A DNA stretch of 64,000 nucleotides from Hyphomonadaceae bacterium (GCA_022844475.1 JALHLR010000002.1:62001-126000); one strand, 5' to 3'. Counted from the first letter of the stretch, positions 44,795 through 53,754 are shown. Numbers and translations: made by a program. Notes: generated from the letters alone by a model not told the origin.

Positions 44795-45065
44795 TCAGGA
44801 TCGGCTCCCGGGGCCGTCTCCCGCCGTCTGCCCGGCCAGCGCCCGCGCTTCGGCCAGCTCCCCCACAAACTGATCATATTCCTGAGCTTTTGCATCCTCG
44901 TCCGGCAGGCGGAGCAGGAAGGAAGGGTGCACTGTCGCAAACAGAGCCGCTCCCTCCCCGGGTGGGGATCACGCGCCCCAGCGCCGCCGTCAGCCGCGGC
45001 TGGGCCAGCGCCGGTTCACGCCTGATCCACGACCTGCACGCCTGCGCCGGCAATTCCGGTGACGC
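44795..45065 (-). pseudogene. Remnant of a UdgX/family-4-type uracil-DNA glycosylase
   Basis: One minus-strand frame reads ELPAQACRSWIRREPALAQPRLTAALGA, matching the (E)IxACRPWLxxELALVRPxVVVALGA helix-strand of UdgX-type glycosylases. A TGA stop at 44969-44971 follows at once. Then, in the same frame, LFATVHPSFLLRLPDEDAKAQEY to GELAEARA matches the C-terminal TVHPSxLLRxPD motif, ending at 44795. About 25-30 residues normally between these blocks are missing and the whole N-terminal half, including the catalytic motifs, is absent. I read it as a deletion-derived pseudogene. Confidence 0.75.
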
Positions 45066-45250
45066 CCTCCGATCAACTTGAGATGGATACAGCCACCAAG
45101 CAGCTGATCTTCGCTCAGGCTGCGCGCCACGCGCACCATCTTGTCGTCATGCGAGCGGATGATGCCCGGAGAGACAAACAGCCCCACGATGTCGTTCCAC
45201 TTCCAGAAGGCGATCGTCAGCTGGACGACGTCCTCCACCGTGAACGTCGC
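45066..45250 (-). pseudogene. Unidentified coding remnant upstream of the glycosylase fragment
   Basis: The minus-strand frame reads FTVEDVVQLTIAFWKWNDIVG, then HDDKMVRVARSLSEDQLL. The amino-acid composition looks like real protein and unlike the noise frames nearby, but an upstream in-frame TGA and a frame change at the glycosylase junction leave only about 55 residues. The family is not recognised; a weak resemblance to carboxymuconolactone decarboxylase helices is not enough to call. Confidence 0.35.
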
Positions 45251-45320
45251 TCACGCCAGATTCGAGGACCGCCGGTTGATGCAGCAGCAACAAGGGTCGG
45301 GTCCGTCGGCGATCACGTGA

Positions 45321-47102
45321 TCAGGCCAAAGCGATATCCGCGACCTCGATCTGCACCTTGCCCGGCCCGCGCCATGTATCCGGCCGGAGCCGCCCCGCCA
45401 CATGGATCGCCACTCCAGACCGGATCGCCTCGCCCTCTGGTCCATCCGCCACGCGGAACGCGATTGCCCGCAACCGCGCGCCATCCTCGCCCACCATGTC
45501 GAAGGCTACATGGTTCTCGCCCACGCGCCGGGCGCCCGCCGGGCGCACATTCGGAACGACGAAGAGAGGCTCTGGCGCGTTAGATCCGAACGGCCCCAGC
45601 CGCTCGATGATATCGAGCAGCGCGCCATCCGCCGCCCCCGGCGCCAGCGGACCGTCGATCTCGAGCACGCGCGCCTCTTCCAGTTCGAACGTCGCGCCCT
45701 GCGCCGCCGCTTCCATGTGATCGCGCAGCTCGGTCAGCCGCGCCGGATCCATGCTCAGCCCCGCCGCCATCGCATGGCCGCCCCCCGACAGCAGGAGGCC
45801 CGACTTCGCAGCGCCCGAAACAAGCTCTCCAAGATTGACGCCCTGCACGGATCGCCCCGACCCTCGCGCGACAGGCCCCAGCCCCTCTCCCCAGCCGACG
45901 ACAATCGCCGGCCGGTGAAACTTCTCCTTCAGCCGCCCCGCAACAATCCCGATGACACCAGGATGCCAGCCCTCGCCGCCAACAACGAGGATCGCTGCAT
46001 CCGGCTTCTCGATCAGGCGCTGCTCCACCTGTACAATCGCCGCCGTCTGGATGCCGGCCTCCACGTCCTTCCGCTCCTGGTTCTGGAAGTGCAGCTTCTC
46101 GGCCAGCTGGATCGCCTCCGCGCGATCGTCCGTCGCCAGCAGCTTCGCGGCCGTCCACGGATCACCGATCCGCCCGCCCGCATTCAACCGCGGCCCCAGC
46201 ACGAAGGTCGCGTGATAGACTGATTTCGGCGCCTCGATGCCCGCGACTTCGGCCAGCGCCTTCAGTCCCTGGTTCTCCAGCCGCTCGAGAACCTTCAGCC
46301 CTCGCGTGACAAGCGCGCGATTGACGCCCTTCAACGGCGCCATGTCGCACAGCGTGCCAAGCGCCGCGAGATCGAGCCACTTCATCGGATCCGGCAGTCC
46401 ACCCTCGGGCGCAACACCACGCTGCCGCGCCAGCCGGTTCAGCGCGGCCGCCAGCACGAACACGACGCCGGCCGCCGCCAGAAACCCATGCCCCGAGGTG
46501 TCATCCGGCCGGTTGGGATTCACCAGCGCCAGGATGGACGGCATGTGATCGTCATGCATCAGGTGATGGTCCATCACCACGACATCGAGCCCGATCTCGT
46601 TCGCCGTCTGCAGCGCCGCAATCGCGGCAGCTCCGCAATCGACCGTAACGACCAGCTCTGCGCCCATCGCCTTCAGCGCACGAAACGCCCCCGGTGTCGG
46701 CCCGAAGCCTTCCGTCAGTCTGTCCGGCACGTAGAGGATCAGCTCCCGCCCCCACGCGCGGAAATAGCGCGAGAGAATGGCCGACGACGTTCCGCCATCG
46801 ACATCGTAATCCGCAAAGACAGCCACCTTCTTGTCCGCGATGATCGCATCGAGGATCACAGCCGCCGCCTTGTCCATGTCGGCAAACGATGATGGATCGG
46901 GAAACAGATCCTTCAGCGTGGGATTGAGGAACAGCTCCGCCTCGTCCGGCTTGACGCCGCGCGAGGCCAGCAACCGCCCCACAAGATCCGGCTGCTTCAG
47001 GCGCCGCGAGTGTTCCAGCGCCAGCTGGTCATCACCTGGCCGCTGTCGCCAGGCCTTGCCCGACAACGAATTTGAAACACCGAGGAAATGGGAAGCGGTC
47101 AT
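45321..47102 (-). CDS. recJ: Single-stranded-DNA-specific exonuclease RecJ
   Basis: This 593-residue DHH-family nuclease has motif I FADYDVDGGTSSAI, motif II VTVDCGAAA, motif III VVMDHHLMHDD (the DHH triad), the DHHA1 block LLSGGGHAMAAGLSM and a C-terminal OB-fold region. It degrades ssDNA 5' to 3' in RecF recombination and mismatch repair. The ATG at 47102 is used; a GTG three codons earlier is possible. No clear ribosome-binding site is seen. Confidence 0.97.
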   Translation of the reverse strand: MTASHFLGVSNSLSGKAWRQRPGDDQLALEHSRRLKQPDLVGRLLASRGVKPDEAELFLNPTLKDLFPDPSSFADMDKAAAVILDAIIADKKVAVFADYDVDGGTSSAILSRYFRAWGRELILYVPDRLTEGFGPTPGAFRALKAMGAELVVTVDCGAAAIAALQTANEIGLDVVVMDHHLMHDDHMPSILALVNPNRPDDTSGHGFLAAAGVVFVLAAALNRLARQRGVAPEGGLPDPMKWLDLAALGTLCDMAPLKGVNRALVTRGLKVLERLENQGLKALAEVAGIEAPKSVYHATFVLGPRLNAGGRIGDPWTAAKLLATDDRAEAIQLAEKLHFQNQERKDVEAGIQTAAIVQVEQRLIEKPDAAILVVGGEGWHPGVIGIVAGRLKEKFHRPAIVVGWGEGLGPVARGSGRSVQGVNLGELVSGAAKSGLLLSGGGHAMAAGLSMDPARLTELRDHMEAAAQGATFELEEARVLEIDGPLAPGAADGALLDIIERLGPFGSNAPEPLFVVPNVRPAGARRVGENHVAFDMVGEDGARLRAIAFRVADGPEGEAIRSGVAIHVAGRLRPDTWRGPGKVQIEVADIALA

Positions 47103-47159
47103 GGGAATCACTGGCGAACGTGTGCCCGAATGACTCCCGGATCAACCCCGTTCTGCGCG

Positions 47160-48029
47160 TCAGTTCACCGCCAGCGGCTTCACCAGCTCGGCCTCTTTCG
47201 CGCACCACGCCGCATCCGGGGCGGCCCCTGATGCGCGCGCCGCATCAAGCTCCGTCCGCGCCTTGGCGAGCGCATCGCGATACTCGGGCGACGCCTGCAG
47301 GGCTGCAAAAACGCCTGCCGCGTTTGTCCGCGCCGCCTCGATCGCGCTCATGTTGTGAAGACCGCATACCACGCGGCTCTCCCCGAACGCCCGCCCACGC
47401 GCCAGCGCGTCACTAGCGCGCTCAGGCGCGAGCTGCGCCACGACCAGCCCCGCGATCCAGCCAAGCGATCCATGTCCCGACGGGTAATCGAAACTCGCCT
47501 CCAGCCCCGGCGTCCGCGCGATGCAGATGTTGCCGGGATTGTGCATGAAGGGCCGCGTGCGCCGGTAAAGCTGCTTTGCCGCCTCTGCCGCCATCCCGGC
47601 GTCGATCGTGGTCCTGGCAAGAATGCCCGCAAGCGCCGGCGAGTTCTCCGGCGTGAGCTGCACGCCCACCGCGCAGGAAAAATTCTTGAGCAGGTCGGCT
47701 GGCCGATAACTGTCATCCGCCTGCGCCAGCTTCCAGCGCTCGCTCCCCTCCAGCGCGCGCGTCTTGACGAAGATTTCCCAGTCGAGCGTATTGCGCGTCT
47801 CGCCTTCCTTGGGCGCCGGCGGGATCGTCGCAATTGCGTTGGGCATCGTCGTCGGGTCGAGGAACCCCGGAGGCCGGGTAGCGGCGCCCTGCGTCAGCTG
47901 GGCGCCGGCCATTGGGGTTTCGGGGACCTTCGGAGCCGAAACACTCGACACGCCGCCGACGCAGGCGACCAGCACAGCCAGCCCCACCGCGAGCAAAGCA
48001 TAGGTCCCGGCCTCGGCCTTCGGTCTCAT
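47160..48029 (-). CDS. Class A non-specific acid phosphatase (PAP2 superfamily)
   Basis: This 289-residue exported protein has all three PAP2 motifs: KQLYRRTRP, YPSGHGS and SRVVCGLHNMS. Their spacing and the PSGH-type motif 2 fit the PhoN/class A phosphatases. The N-terminus has a hydrophobic helix with a possible lipobox (LVAC). It would remove phosphate from organic esters in the periplasm. Confidence 0.92.
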   Translation of the reverse strand: MRPKAEAGTYALLAVGLAVLVACVGGVSSVSAPKVPETPMAGAQLTQGAATRPPGFLDPTTMPNAIATIPPAPKEGETRNTLDWEIFVKTRALEGSERWKLAQADDSYRPADLLKNFSCAVGVQLTPENSPALAGILARTTIDAGMAAEAAKQLYRRTRPFMHNPGNICIARTPGLEASFDYPSGHGSLGWIAGLVVAQLAPERASDALARGRAFGESRVVCGLHNMSAIEAARTNAAGVFAALQASPEYRDALAKARTELDAARASGAAPDAAWCAKEAELVKPLAVN

Positions 48030-48138
48030 CGCCCCTCCCCTTCTACCGCATTCCTAGGACCCTATCAGGGGAGCGGCAAGCCGGATTGCACCCGACGCGG
48101 CTGGCGTGTCAGATTCACTGAAAATCAGGGTAGTCATC

Positions 48139-48870
48139 ATGATCGAACGCCAGCTCGACATTGCGACGAAGGACGGCGCCAGCACCACCTTCATCGTGCA
48201 CCCCGACCGCGGCGGCCCGTTCCCGGTGATCGTCTTCCTGATGGACGCCCCGGCGATCCGTGAGGAGCTGCGCGACATGGCACGCCGCTTCGCCACGTCC
48301 GGTTACTATGTGATGCTGCCCAACCTCTACTATCGCGCGGGCGAGATGGAACTCGGCCCGATCGAGTTCGACCCCGACGGTCCATGGCGCAAGAAGATGT
48401 TTGCGCTGATGGACAGCCTCGAGATCGACATGGTGCTCGCGGATGTCGATGCGATGATCGCCTTCGCCGCGAAGGACCCGCTGGCGAACGCAGGCTCGGT
48501 CGGCACGATCGGCTACTGCATGAGCGGCCGCTTCGCCGTCTGCGCAGGCGGCAGCCGCCCGGACTGCGTGAAAGCCACCGCCTCGATCTACGGCGTCCGC
48601 CTCGTCACCGGCCAGGAGACCAGCCCGCACCTTGTCGCCAAGCGCTCACCGGCCGAATTCTACTTCGCCTGCGCCGAACGCGATCACTGGGCGCCGCAGG
48701 AAATGGTCGACCAGATGAAGCGCGACCTGAAAGGCGCCCACGGCGAAGTCGAACAATACCCAGACACCGACCACGGCTTCGCCTTCCCGCAACGCCCGGC
48801 CTATCGCAAGCTCGCGGCAGAGCAGCATTGGGAGCGGGTGCTGAGCCTGTTCGCGCGAGACCTGCGCTAA
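48139..48870 (+). CDS. Dienelactone hydrolase family protein
   Basis: This 243-residue alpha/beta hydrolase has the nucleophile elbow GTIGYCMSGR with Cys, as in dienelactone hydrolases, and a later catalytic His in DTDHGFAFPQR. The Asp lies near ACAERDHWAP. The start at 48139 removes an unlikely 11-residue extension. The substrate is unknown; many members act on general esters. It overlaps the convergent hypothetical gene by 4 nt. Confidence 0.9.
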   Translation: MIERQLDIATKDGASTTFIVHPDRGGPFPVIVFLMDAPAIREELRDMARRFATSGYYVMLPNLYYRAGEMELGPIEFDPDGPWRKKMFALMDSLEIDMVLADVDAMIAFAAKDPLANAGSVGTIGYCMSGRFAVCAGGSRPDCVKATASIYGVRLVTGQETSPHLVAKRSPAEFYFACAERDHWAPQEMVDQMKRDLKGAHGEVEQYPDTDHGFAFPQRPAYRKLAAEQHWERVLSLFARDLR

Positions 48871-49232
48871 TACTCGAACAGCTTCGCATCCCGCTCGGCG
48901 CGCTTCTTCGCCGCTTCAAGAATGTGCGCCGCCAGAATCTTCTTCGTTCCCTTGCCCTTCAGCGTCACCGCAGGATCGAGATGGTGGCGGTCAACCAGCG
49001 CCCTCAATTCCTTCACATCGAATTTCGCCAGCCTTGCCTCGAAGCCAGCCGCGTCCTTCCTGTATTCCACCAGCGGATGAAAGTTCTCGATGCTGCGCTC
49101 CGCCATCCGCTTCTCGGTCAACTCCTGGCCAAACTTCGCCAGCGTGTCCTCAAGCTTCTTTCCGAATGCAGGATTGGAAGCCGCCTCTTCCGCAACGACC
49201 TTGAAGAGACTCGACAGCGCACGGTCTATCAT
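48867..49232 (-). CDS. Uncharacterised helical protein downstream of parA-like gene
   Basis: This 121-residue protein is highly charged and helical (EAASNPAFGKKLEDTLAKFG; VEYRKDAAGFEARLAKFDVKELRALV; a Lys-rich end). The middle DVKELRALVDRHHLDP resembles a SAP- or Rho-N-like helix pair, which could bind nucleic acid; this is speculative. It lies 13 nt downstream of the ParA-like gene on the same strand and is likely co-transcribed. Confidence 0.7.
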   Translation of the reverse strand: MIDRALSSLFKVVAEEAASNPAFGKKLEDTLAKFGQELTEKRMAERSIENFHPLVEYRKDAAGFEARLAKFDVKELRALVDRHHLDPAVTLKGKGTKKILAAHILEAAKKRAERDAKLFEY

Positions 49233-49245
49233 CGCCAGAGCCCTC

Positions 49246-50100
49246 TCAGATCAACCCGGCCCGCTCGCGGAACTCGGCCGCGAACGTCCCGATCACCTGC
49301 GCCGCCGCGCCGTACTTCTGCTCCAGCGTGCGCTTCTGCTCGGACCATTCCGCCGCCCGCGCGATCTGCTCGGCTTGCGGGATGCGCGTATCGAACACGT
49401 GGAACTGTTCTTTCAGCATCGCCGCTTCGCTTGCATGCAGCGTGTTGTGATCCTCGAACTTGGTGATCAGCGTCCAGATACGCTCGTCCGTGAAACGCCT
49501 CTGCTCCATCGACCGCAGCGCACGCTTGCGAAACGCGAAAATGCCGAGGCGCGAGACATAATCCGGAATGGTGGGGATCACGATGAACTCGGACAACTCG
49601 ATTGCGGCCTCGGCAAACATCGAGATGCCCGGCGGGCAATCGAACAGCACAAGGTCGTAACTGTCGCCGACATTCTCGATCGCCGAACTGGTAAGCCTTG
49701 AGAAGCGCGTGTTCAGCTGGCGAATGTCGAACCCCTGCGACACCCACTTCTCCAGTGCGTGCCGCTCGATATAGCGGAACTCCGGCGTCGAGATCAGCAG
49801 ATCAAGTTGGGGATCGCCGACAATGTCGCTCACCCGGTTGGCAATGAACTCACGAAAAAAGCGCGGCTCGCCGCCGTAGACATACTGGTTGAAGTATTCA
49901 TCGATCGTCCGCCCGCCCTTGCGCAGGTCGATCCAGCGATCCTGCCCGGCCAGCATCATCGACACGTTGGACTGCGGATCGAGGTCGATCACGAGCACGC
50001 GCATGCCATCGCTCGCCAGCACCTCGGCCAGGCTCGCGACTGTCGTCGACTTGCCGACGCCGCCCTTCATGTTGACGACCGAAACCACGCGCGGCGACAC
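49246..50100 (-). CDS. ParA/MinD-family ATPase (orphan)
   Basis: This 284-residue protein has the deviant Walker A loop VVNMKGGVGKSTT, switch I VLVIDLDPQSNVS and Walker B LVLFDCPPGIS. This places it with ParA-type ATPases that partition DNA or other cargo. It lacks an N-terminal HTH and no parB follows. The C-terminal part is Arg/Glu-rich (RIPQAEQIARAAEW). Its neighbours are a membrane-anchored coiled-coil protein upstream and a small helical protein downstream, both on the same strand. It may therefore position a non-chromosomal cargo. The start is GTG. Confidence 0.9.
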   Translation of the reverse strand: MSPRVVSVVNMKGGVGKSTTVASLAEVLASDGMRVLVIDLDPQSNVSMMLAGQDRWIDLRKGGRTIDEYFNQYVYGGEPRFFREFIANRVSDIVGDPQLDLLISTPEFRYIERHALEKWVSQGFDIRQLNTRFSRLTSSAIENVGDSYDLVLFDCPPGISMFAEAAIELSEFIVIPTIPDYVSRLGIFAFRKRALRSMEQRRFTDERIWTLITKFEDHNTLHASEAAMLKEQFHVFDTRIPQAEQIARAAEWSEQKRTLEQKYGAAAQVIGTFAAEFRERAGLI

Positions 50101-50204
50101 GGGCGCAACTCCACTTGTGCCAGAGGGAATAACCGGAAGCGCAAGCCGTCGTGCGCTTTTGCGCCGAGGTCAAGCAACCAACGCCGATTTAGGCGCCGAA
50201 GACC

Positions 50205-50549
50205 CTACTGCCCCCCAGCCGGCGGCGTGGCCGGGCGCGGCGATTCGGGCGGCAGGAACGGGTTCGTGCCGGGCTCGATATAAACCAGTCCGACCTCCTC
50301 GTTGTAACGGGCGACGCGCTCTTCCTCGGCCTTGTTGATGGCGTCGATCCGCCTGCGCTCCTTCGTCAGGGCCTGCTGCTCCCTGACCCGCTCGAGGCCC
50401 GCCTGAACCTCGGGATCGGCCCACTGGTTGGGCAGGACCCAGACGCAGAACCCGACGATCAGGCCAGCGCCGATGATCGCGTAGTTCCAGTACTTCCAGC
50501 CAAAGTTTATCGGCTTCCAGTGCCTTGAAGGATTTCTCTCGTCTGTCAT
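50205..50549 (-). CDS. Single-span membrane protein with coiled coil
   Basis: This 114-residue protein has one transmembrane helix (YAIIGAGLIVGFCVWVL, about residues 23-41), a charged coiled-coil region (LERVREQQALTKERRR) and a Pro-rich tail. It is not a known family. It lies 1 nt downstream of gor and about 100 nt upstream of the ParA-like gene, all on the same strand. Confidence 0.65.
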   Translation of the reverse strand: MTDERNPSRHWKPINFGWKYWNYAIIGAGLIVGFCVWVLPNQWADPEVQAGLERVREQQALTKERRRIDAINKAEEERVARYNEEVGLVYIEPGTNPFLPPESPRPATPPAGGQ

Positions 50550-50550
50550 T

Positions 50551-51930
50551 TCAAACCGGCTTCAATTCTGGCGGCACAAACTTTTCGCGCAACGTAACGA
50601 GCTCCTCGGCGACCGAGGGATGCAACGCGCAGGTGCGGTCGAAATCGGCCTTTGTCGCGCCCATCTTTACGGCGATCGCCACCGCCTGGATGATTTCCGG
50701 CGCGTCCGGTCCGACAATATGAACGCCCACCACGCGCTCATCCTCGGCCCGCACCACGATCTTCATTAGCACACGTTCCTCATCCCCCGTGAGCATATCT
50801 TTCATCGGGCGAAACCGTGTCTTGTAGATGTCCACCTGCCCGAACAGGCGGCGCGCCTCCGCCTCGGTCATCCCCACCACGCCAACGGGCGGCTGGGCGA
50901 AAACGGCGATCGGCACGTCGGCATGATCGAACTGTGTCGGAAGATTCATGTATTCCGTCTGGGCAAACGCCTGCGCTTCCCGGATCGCGACGGGGGTCAG
51001 GTTCAGCCTGTCCGTCACGTCTCCCACGGCGAAGATGTGCGCCGCGCTTGAGCGCGAATAGCCATCTACCTCGACCGCACCCTTGTCGTTCACCTTCACG
51101 CCGGCCTTCTCGAGACCAAGGCCGCGCGTATGCGGCTCGCGACCGACGGCGAACAACACCTTGTCCGCCGTCACGCTCTCGCCATTGGACAGCGTCACCT
51201 TGAGCTTACCGTCATCCTTCGCGATGACCTTGGGCGAGGCATGTGTGATCACCCTCACGCCCTTCCGCTTCAACTCATCATGCACATGCGTGCGCACATC
51301 ATCGTCAAATCCGCGAAGCACTGTCTCGCCGCGATAGACGAGGCACACGCGCGCGCCGAGCCCGCGCATGATCCCTGCGAACTCGACGGCGATATAGCCG
51401 CCACCGATGATCACGATGTGCCCGGGTATCTCATCCAAGTGAAACATCTCGTTGGACGAGATCGCCAGATCTACCCCCTCGACATCCTTCGGCATGATCG
51501 GCGATCCGCCTGTCGCGATCAGGATTTTCTTCGCCGTCACCGTGCGCCCGGACTTTGTGAGTTTCAGCGTGTGCGGATCGACGAACTCCACCCGCTCCTC
51601 GATGATCTCCGCGCCCGAATTGCGCAGGTTGCGGGCATAAATGCCGGACAGCCGGTCGATCTCCCGGTGCATCCGGTCCATGAACAGGTTGTGATCGTAG
51701 GTCGCGTTGTCGACGTTCCAGCCATAGCCCTTCGCATGCGTGATCGCGCTGCCGAACTCGCTGGCATAGACCATGTACTTCTTGGGAATGCAGCCACGCA
51801 CCACGCAGGTACCGCCAGTGCGATACTCCTCAGCCACTGCCACCTTGGCGCCCGACATCGCCGCCAGCCGCGAGGCGCGAACGCCGCCTGAGCCGGCGCC
51901 GATCACGAACAGGTCATAGTCATAGGCCAT
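50551..51930 (-). CDS. gor: Glutathione-disulfide reductase
   Basis: This is a 459-residue class I disulfide reductase. The FAD site is FVIGAGSGGVRASRLAA, the redox pair is Cys42 and Cys47 (GTCVVRGCIPKK), the NAD(P) site is IVIIGGGYIAVEFA, and the C-terminal catalytic His is in TCALHPSVAEE. The CVVRGC spacing and overall order fit GR rather than dihydrolipoamide dehydrogenase or mercuric reductase. It keeps glutathione reduced with NADPH. Confidence 0.95.
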   Translation of the reverse strand: MAYDYDLFVIGAGSGGVRASRLAAMSGAKVAVAEEYRTGGTCVVRGCIPKKYMVYASEFGSAITHAKGYGWNVDNATYDHNLFMDRMHREIDRLSGIYARNLRNSGAEIIEERVEFVDPHTLKLTKSGRTVTAKKILIATGGSPIMPKDVEGVDLAISSNEMFHLDEIPGHIVIIGGGYIAVEFAGIMRGLGARVCLVYRGETVLRGFDDDVRTHVHDELKRKGVRVITHASPKVIAKDDGKLKVTLSNGESVTADKVLFAVGREPHTRGLGLEKAGVKVNDKGAVEVDGYSRSSAAHIFAVGDVTDRLNLTPVAIREAQAFAQTEYMNLPTQFDHADVPIAVFAQPPVGVVGMTEAEARRLFGQVDIYKTRFRPMKDMLTGDEERVLMKIVVRAEDERVVGVHIVGPDAPEIIQAVAIAVKMGATKADFDRTCALHPSVAEELVTLREKFVPPELKPV

Positions 51931-51995
51931 CAGGCGCCCCGAGGTGCTGCTAGGGCCTTATCTAGGGATTTGCGAACGATGGCGAAAGCCTGACC

Positions 51996-52370
51996 TTACT
52001 TCACCGCCAGCGGCCAGGCCGGGCCGACGCCGCTTGCCGGCTTGCCCGGCGCATCCGCGCGATATGTGTAAAGTGGCTTGCCCTTGTAGGCCCACTGCTT
52101 TGAACCATCATCGCGCGTGACCACGGTCCAGTCGCCATCATCCGCCGCGCCGGCCGCAGCAGCGAGCGGAGGCCACGCCGTCGCGCAGGCATTGTTGCAG
52201 GCCGACTTGCCCGCCGTGCGATCGTTGGCAAACGTGTAGAGCGGCTTCCCATCCGGCGCGATGAACGCGCCGTCGTTCTCGGTAACGCCAGGAGGGCTCG
52301 CCCACGCAGCGCCGCTCAGGGCGATCATCGTGACAACAGCCAGACCAGCAAGAGAGCGCATCGGAATCAT
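51996..52370 (-). CDS. Secreted lipoprotein_15-type repeat protein
   Basis: This 124-residue protein has a signal peptide (ending AWAS) and two copies of the secreted repeat seen in PF03640 proteins: APDGKPLYTFANDRTAGKSAC with CATAWPP, and AYKGKPLYTYRADAPGK. The single Cys pair in the first copy (SACNNAC) likely forms a disulfide. It is periplasmic; function unknown. The start is ATG at 52370 or three codons later. Confidence 0.9.
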   Translation of the reverse strand: MIPMRSLAGLAVVTMIALSGAAWASPPGVTENDGAFIAPDGKPLYTFANDRTAGKSACNNACATAWPPLAAAAGAADDGDWTVVTRDDGSKQWAYKGKPLYTYRADAPGKPASGVGPAWPLAVK

Positions 52371-52433
52371 CCCTGCAACCGGCGCGGTTCAGCGCCGGAC
52401 ATCAGGGTACCACTCGCACGCTGGCGGGCAATC

Positions 52434-52964
52434 TCAGTTCGGCAGCACCATGCCAGGCGGCAGCTGGGGCATGCCCTCCGGCTGCGGCGGCGGGGCGGGT
52501 GCCGCCCCCGTCGGCCAGCCGGAATTCACGCGCGCAACGGCACGCGTCGCAGCTTCCTTGGCGAGTCCATCCAGAAGGGCCATCGGATCCTGCATCGCGA
52601 TCTCCTGCCGTTCCACAACCGCCTTGCCCTCTTTCGAGACCAGCAGCTTGTGCAGGAAATCGAGCTCCTTGATGTTGAACTCCCGGCTAAGGCTGGCGAC
52701 CAGCGACTTCTTCACGTCCGGCAGCTTGCTTTCCATCTCGCGATTGATGGCGATCAGCGTCTGGTTCACCTGATCCTGGCTGATCGAGCCCTGATACATC
52801 AGGCCCTGTACCTGCTGGCGGGCAAACTGGACGACCATGCCCTCGTTGATCACCACGTCGGCAATCTTTGCGGCGAGTCGTTCCTCGCCGACCGGGACAC
52901 CAACCGGCTGGCAGGCAGCCAGGCCAAGCACGGCGCCGGCGAGAGCGGTTTTCCACAAGGTCAT
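52434..52964 (-). CDS. DUF2059-like lipoprotein
   Basis: This 176-residue protein starts at 52964 with a lipoprotein signal (GLAACQ). The middle (FARQQVQGLMYQGSIS; ESKLPDVKKSLVASLSREFN; KELDFLHKLLVSKEGKAVV) follows the DUF2059 helical pattern of exported proteins. The end is Pro/Gly-rich. Function is unknown; the family often lies near rpiA in alphaproteobacteria, which fits here. Confidence 0.82.
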   Translation of the reverse strand: MTLWKTALAGAVLGLAACQPVGVPVGEERLAAKIADVVINEGMVVQFARQQVQGLMYQGSISQDQVNQTLIAINREMESKLPDVKKSLVASLSREFNIKELDFLHKLLVSKEGKAVVERQEIAMQDPMALLDGLAKEAATRAVARVNSGWPTGAAPAPPPQPEGMPQLPPGMVLPN

Positions 52965-53055
52965 CGGGTCTTTCCTGTCCGTATCGGCATCCGGTTGCGG
53001 CTGGCCTGTACCATCCGTCGCGACCAATCCCTAGAGCTTTTGGCGTCGCGGGATT

Positions 53056-53754
53056 CTAGCGTGGATCGACGAAGCGCGCGCCGGCATCTTCCCCAACGAT
53101 CACGCGGTCCGCCATCCCGATGAACAGCCCGTGCTCCACCACGCCCGGCAGGTTATCCAGCAGCACGGAAAGTTCGATCGGGTCGGCAATCACCCCGCAG
53201 GCGAGGTCGAGAATCAGGTGCCCGCCATCCGTATGCAGCAGGCTTTCCGCCGTCGCCATCCGCCAGGACGACGTCGCAACCGTCATCCCGGCCTCCGCCA
53301 TACGCCAGTGGATACGCCGCCGCGTCAGCTCGGCCCCGAAACTATTGATCTCCACCGGCAGGGCAAACCCTCCCAGGTGCTCGACCTGCTTTGACGGGTC
53401 CGTGATCACGACCATTCGGTCGGACGCCTCTGCAATGATCTTCTCGCGCAGCAGCGCCGCCCCGCCGCCCTTGATCAGATTGAGGTCCGGATCAAACTCG
53501 TCCGCCCCATCGATCGTCAGGTCGATCCGCTGCAGCTCGTCCGGCGACACGATCCGCACGCCCAGCGATCGGGCCAGCCTGTCCGTGGCCTCCGACGTCG
53601 GCGTGCCCACAACCCTCAGTCCCTGCGCCACCCGCTCGGCCAGAAGCCGCACAAAGATTGCCGCCGTCGAACCGGTACCAAGGCCCAGCACCATGTCGGG
53701 CTGCACCAGATCGAGCGCAGCCTGCGCTGCATTCCGCTTCGCAGTGTCTGACAC
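53056..53754 (-). CDS. rpiA: Ribose-5-phosphate isomerase A
   Basis: This 232-residue RpiA has VLGLGTGSTAAIFVRLL, the catalytic DLTIDGADEFDPDLNLIKGGGAAL with the general-base Asp region, and ITDPSKQVEHLG. It interconverts ribose 5-phosphate and ribulose 5-phosphate in the pentose phosphate pathway. The DUF6489 gene precedes it by 3 nt in the same transcript. Confidence 0.97.
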   Translation of the reverse strand: MSDTAKRNAAQAALDLVQPDMVLGLGTGSTAAIFVRLLAERVAQGLRVVGTPTSEATDRLARSLGVRIVSPDELQRIDLTIDGADEFDPDLNLIKGGGAALLREKIIAEASDRMVVITDPSKQVEHLGGFALPVEINSFGAELTRRRIHWRMAEAGMTVATSSWRMATAESLLHTDGGHLILDLACGVIADPIELSVLLDNLPGVVEHGLFIGMADRVIVGEDAGARFVDPR

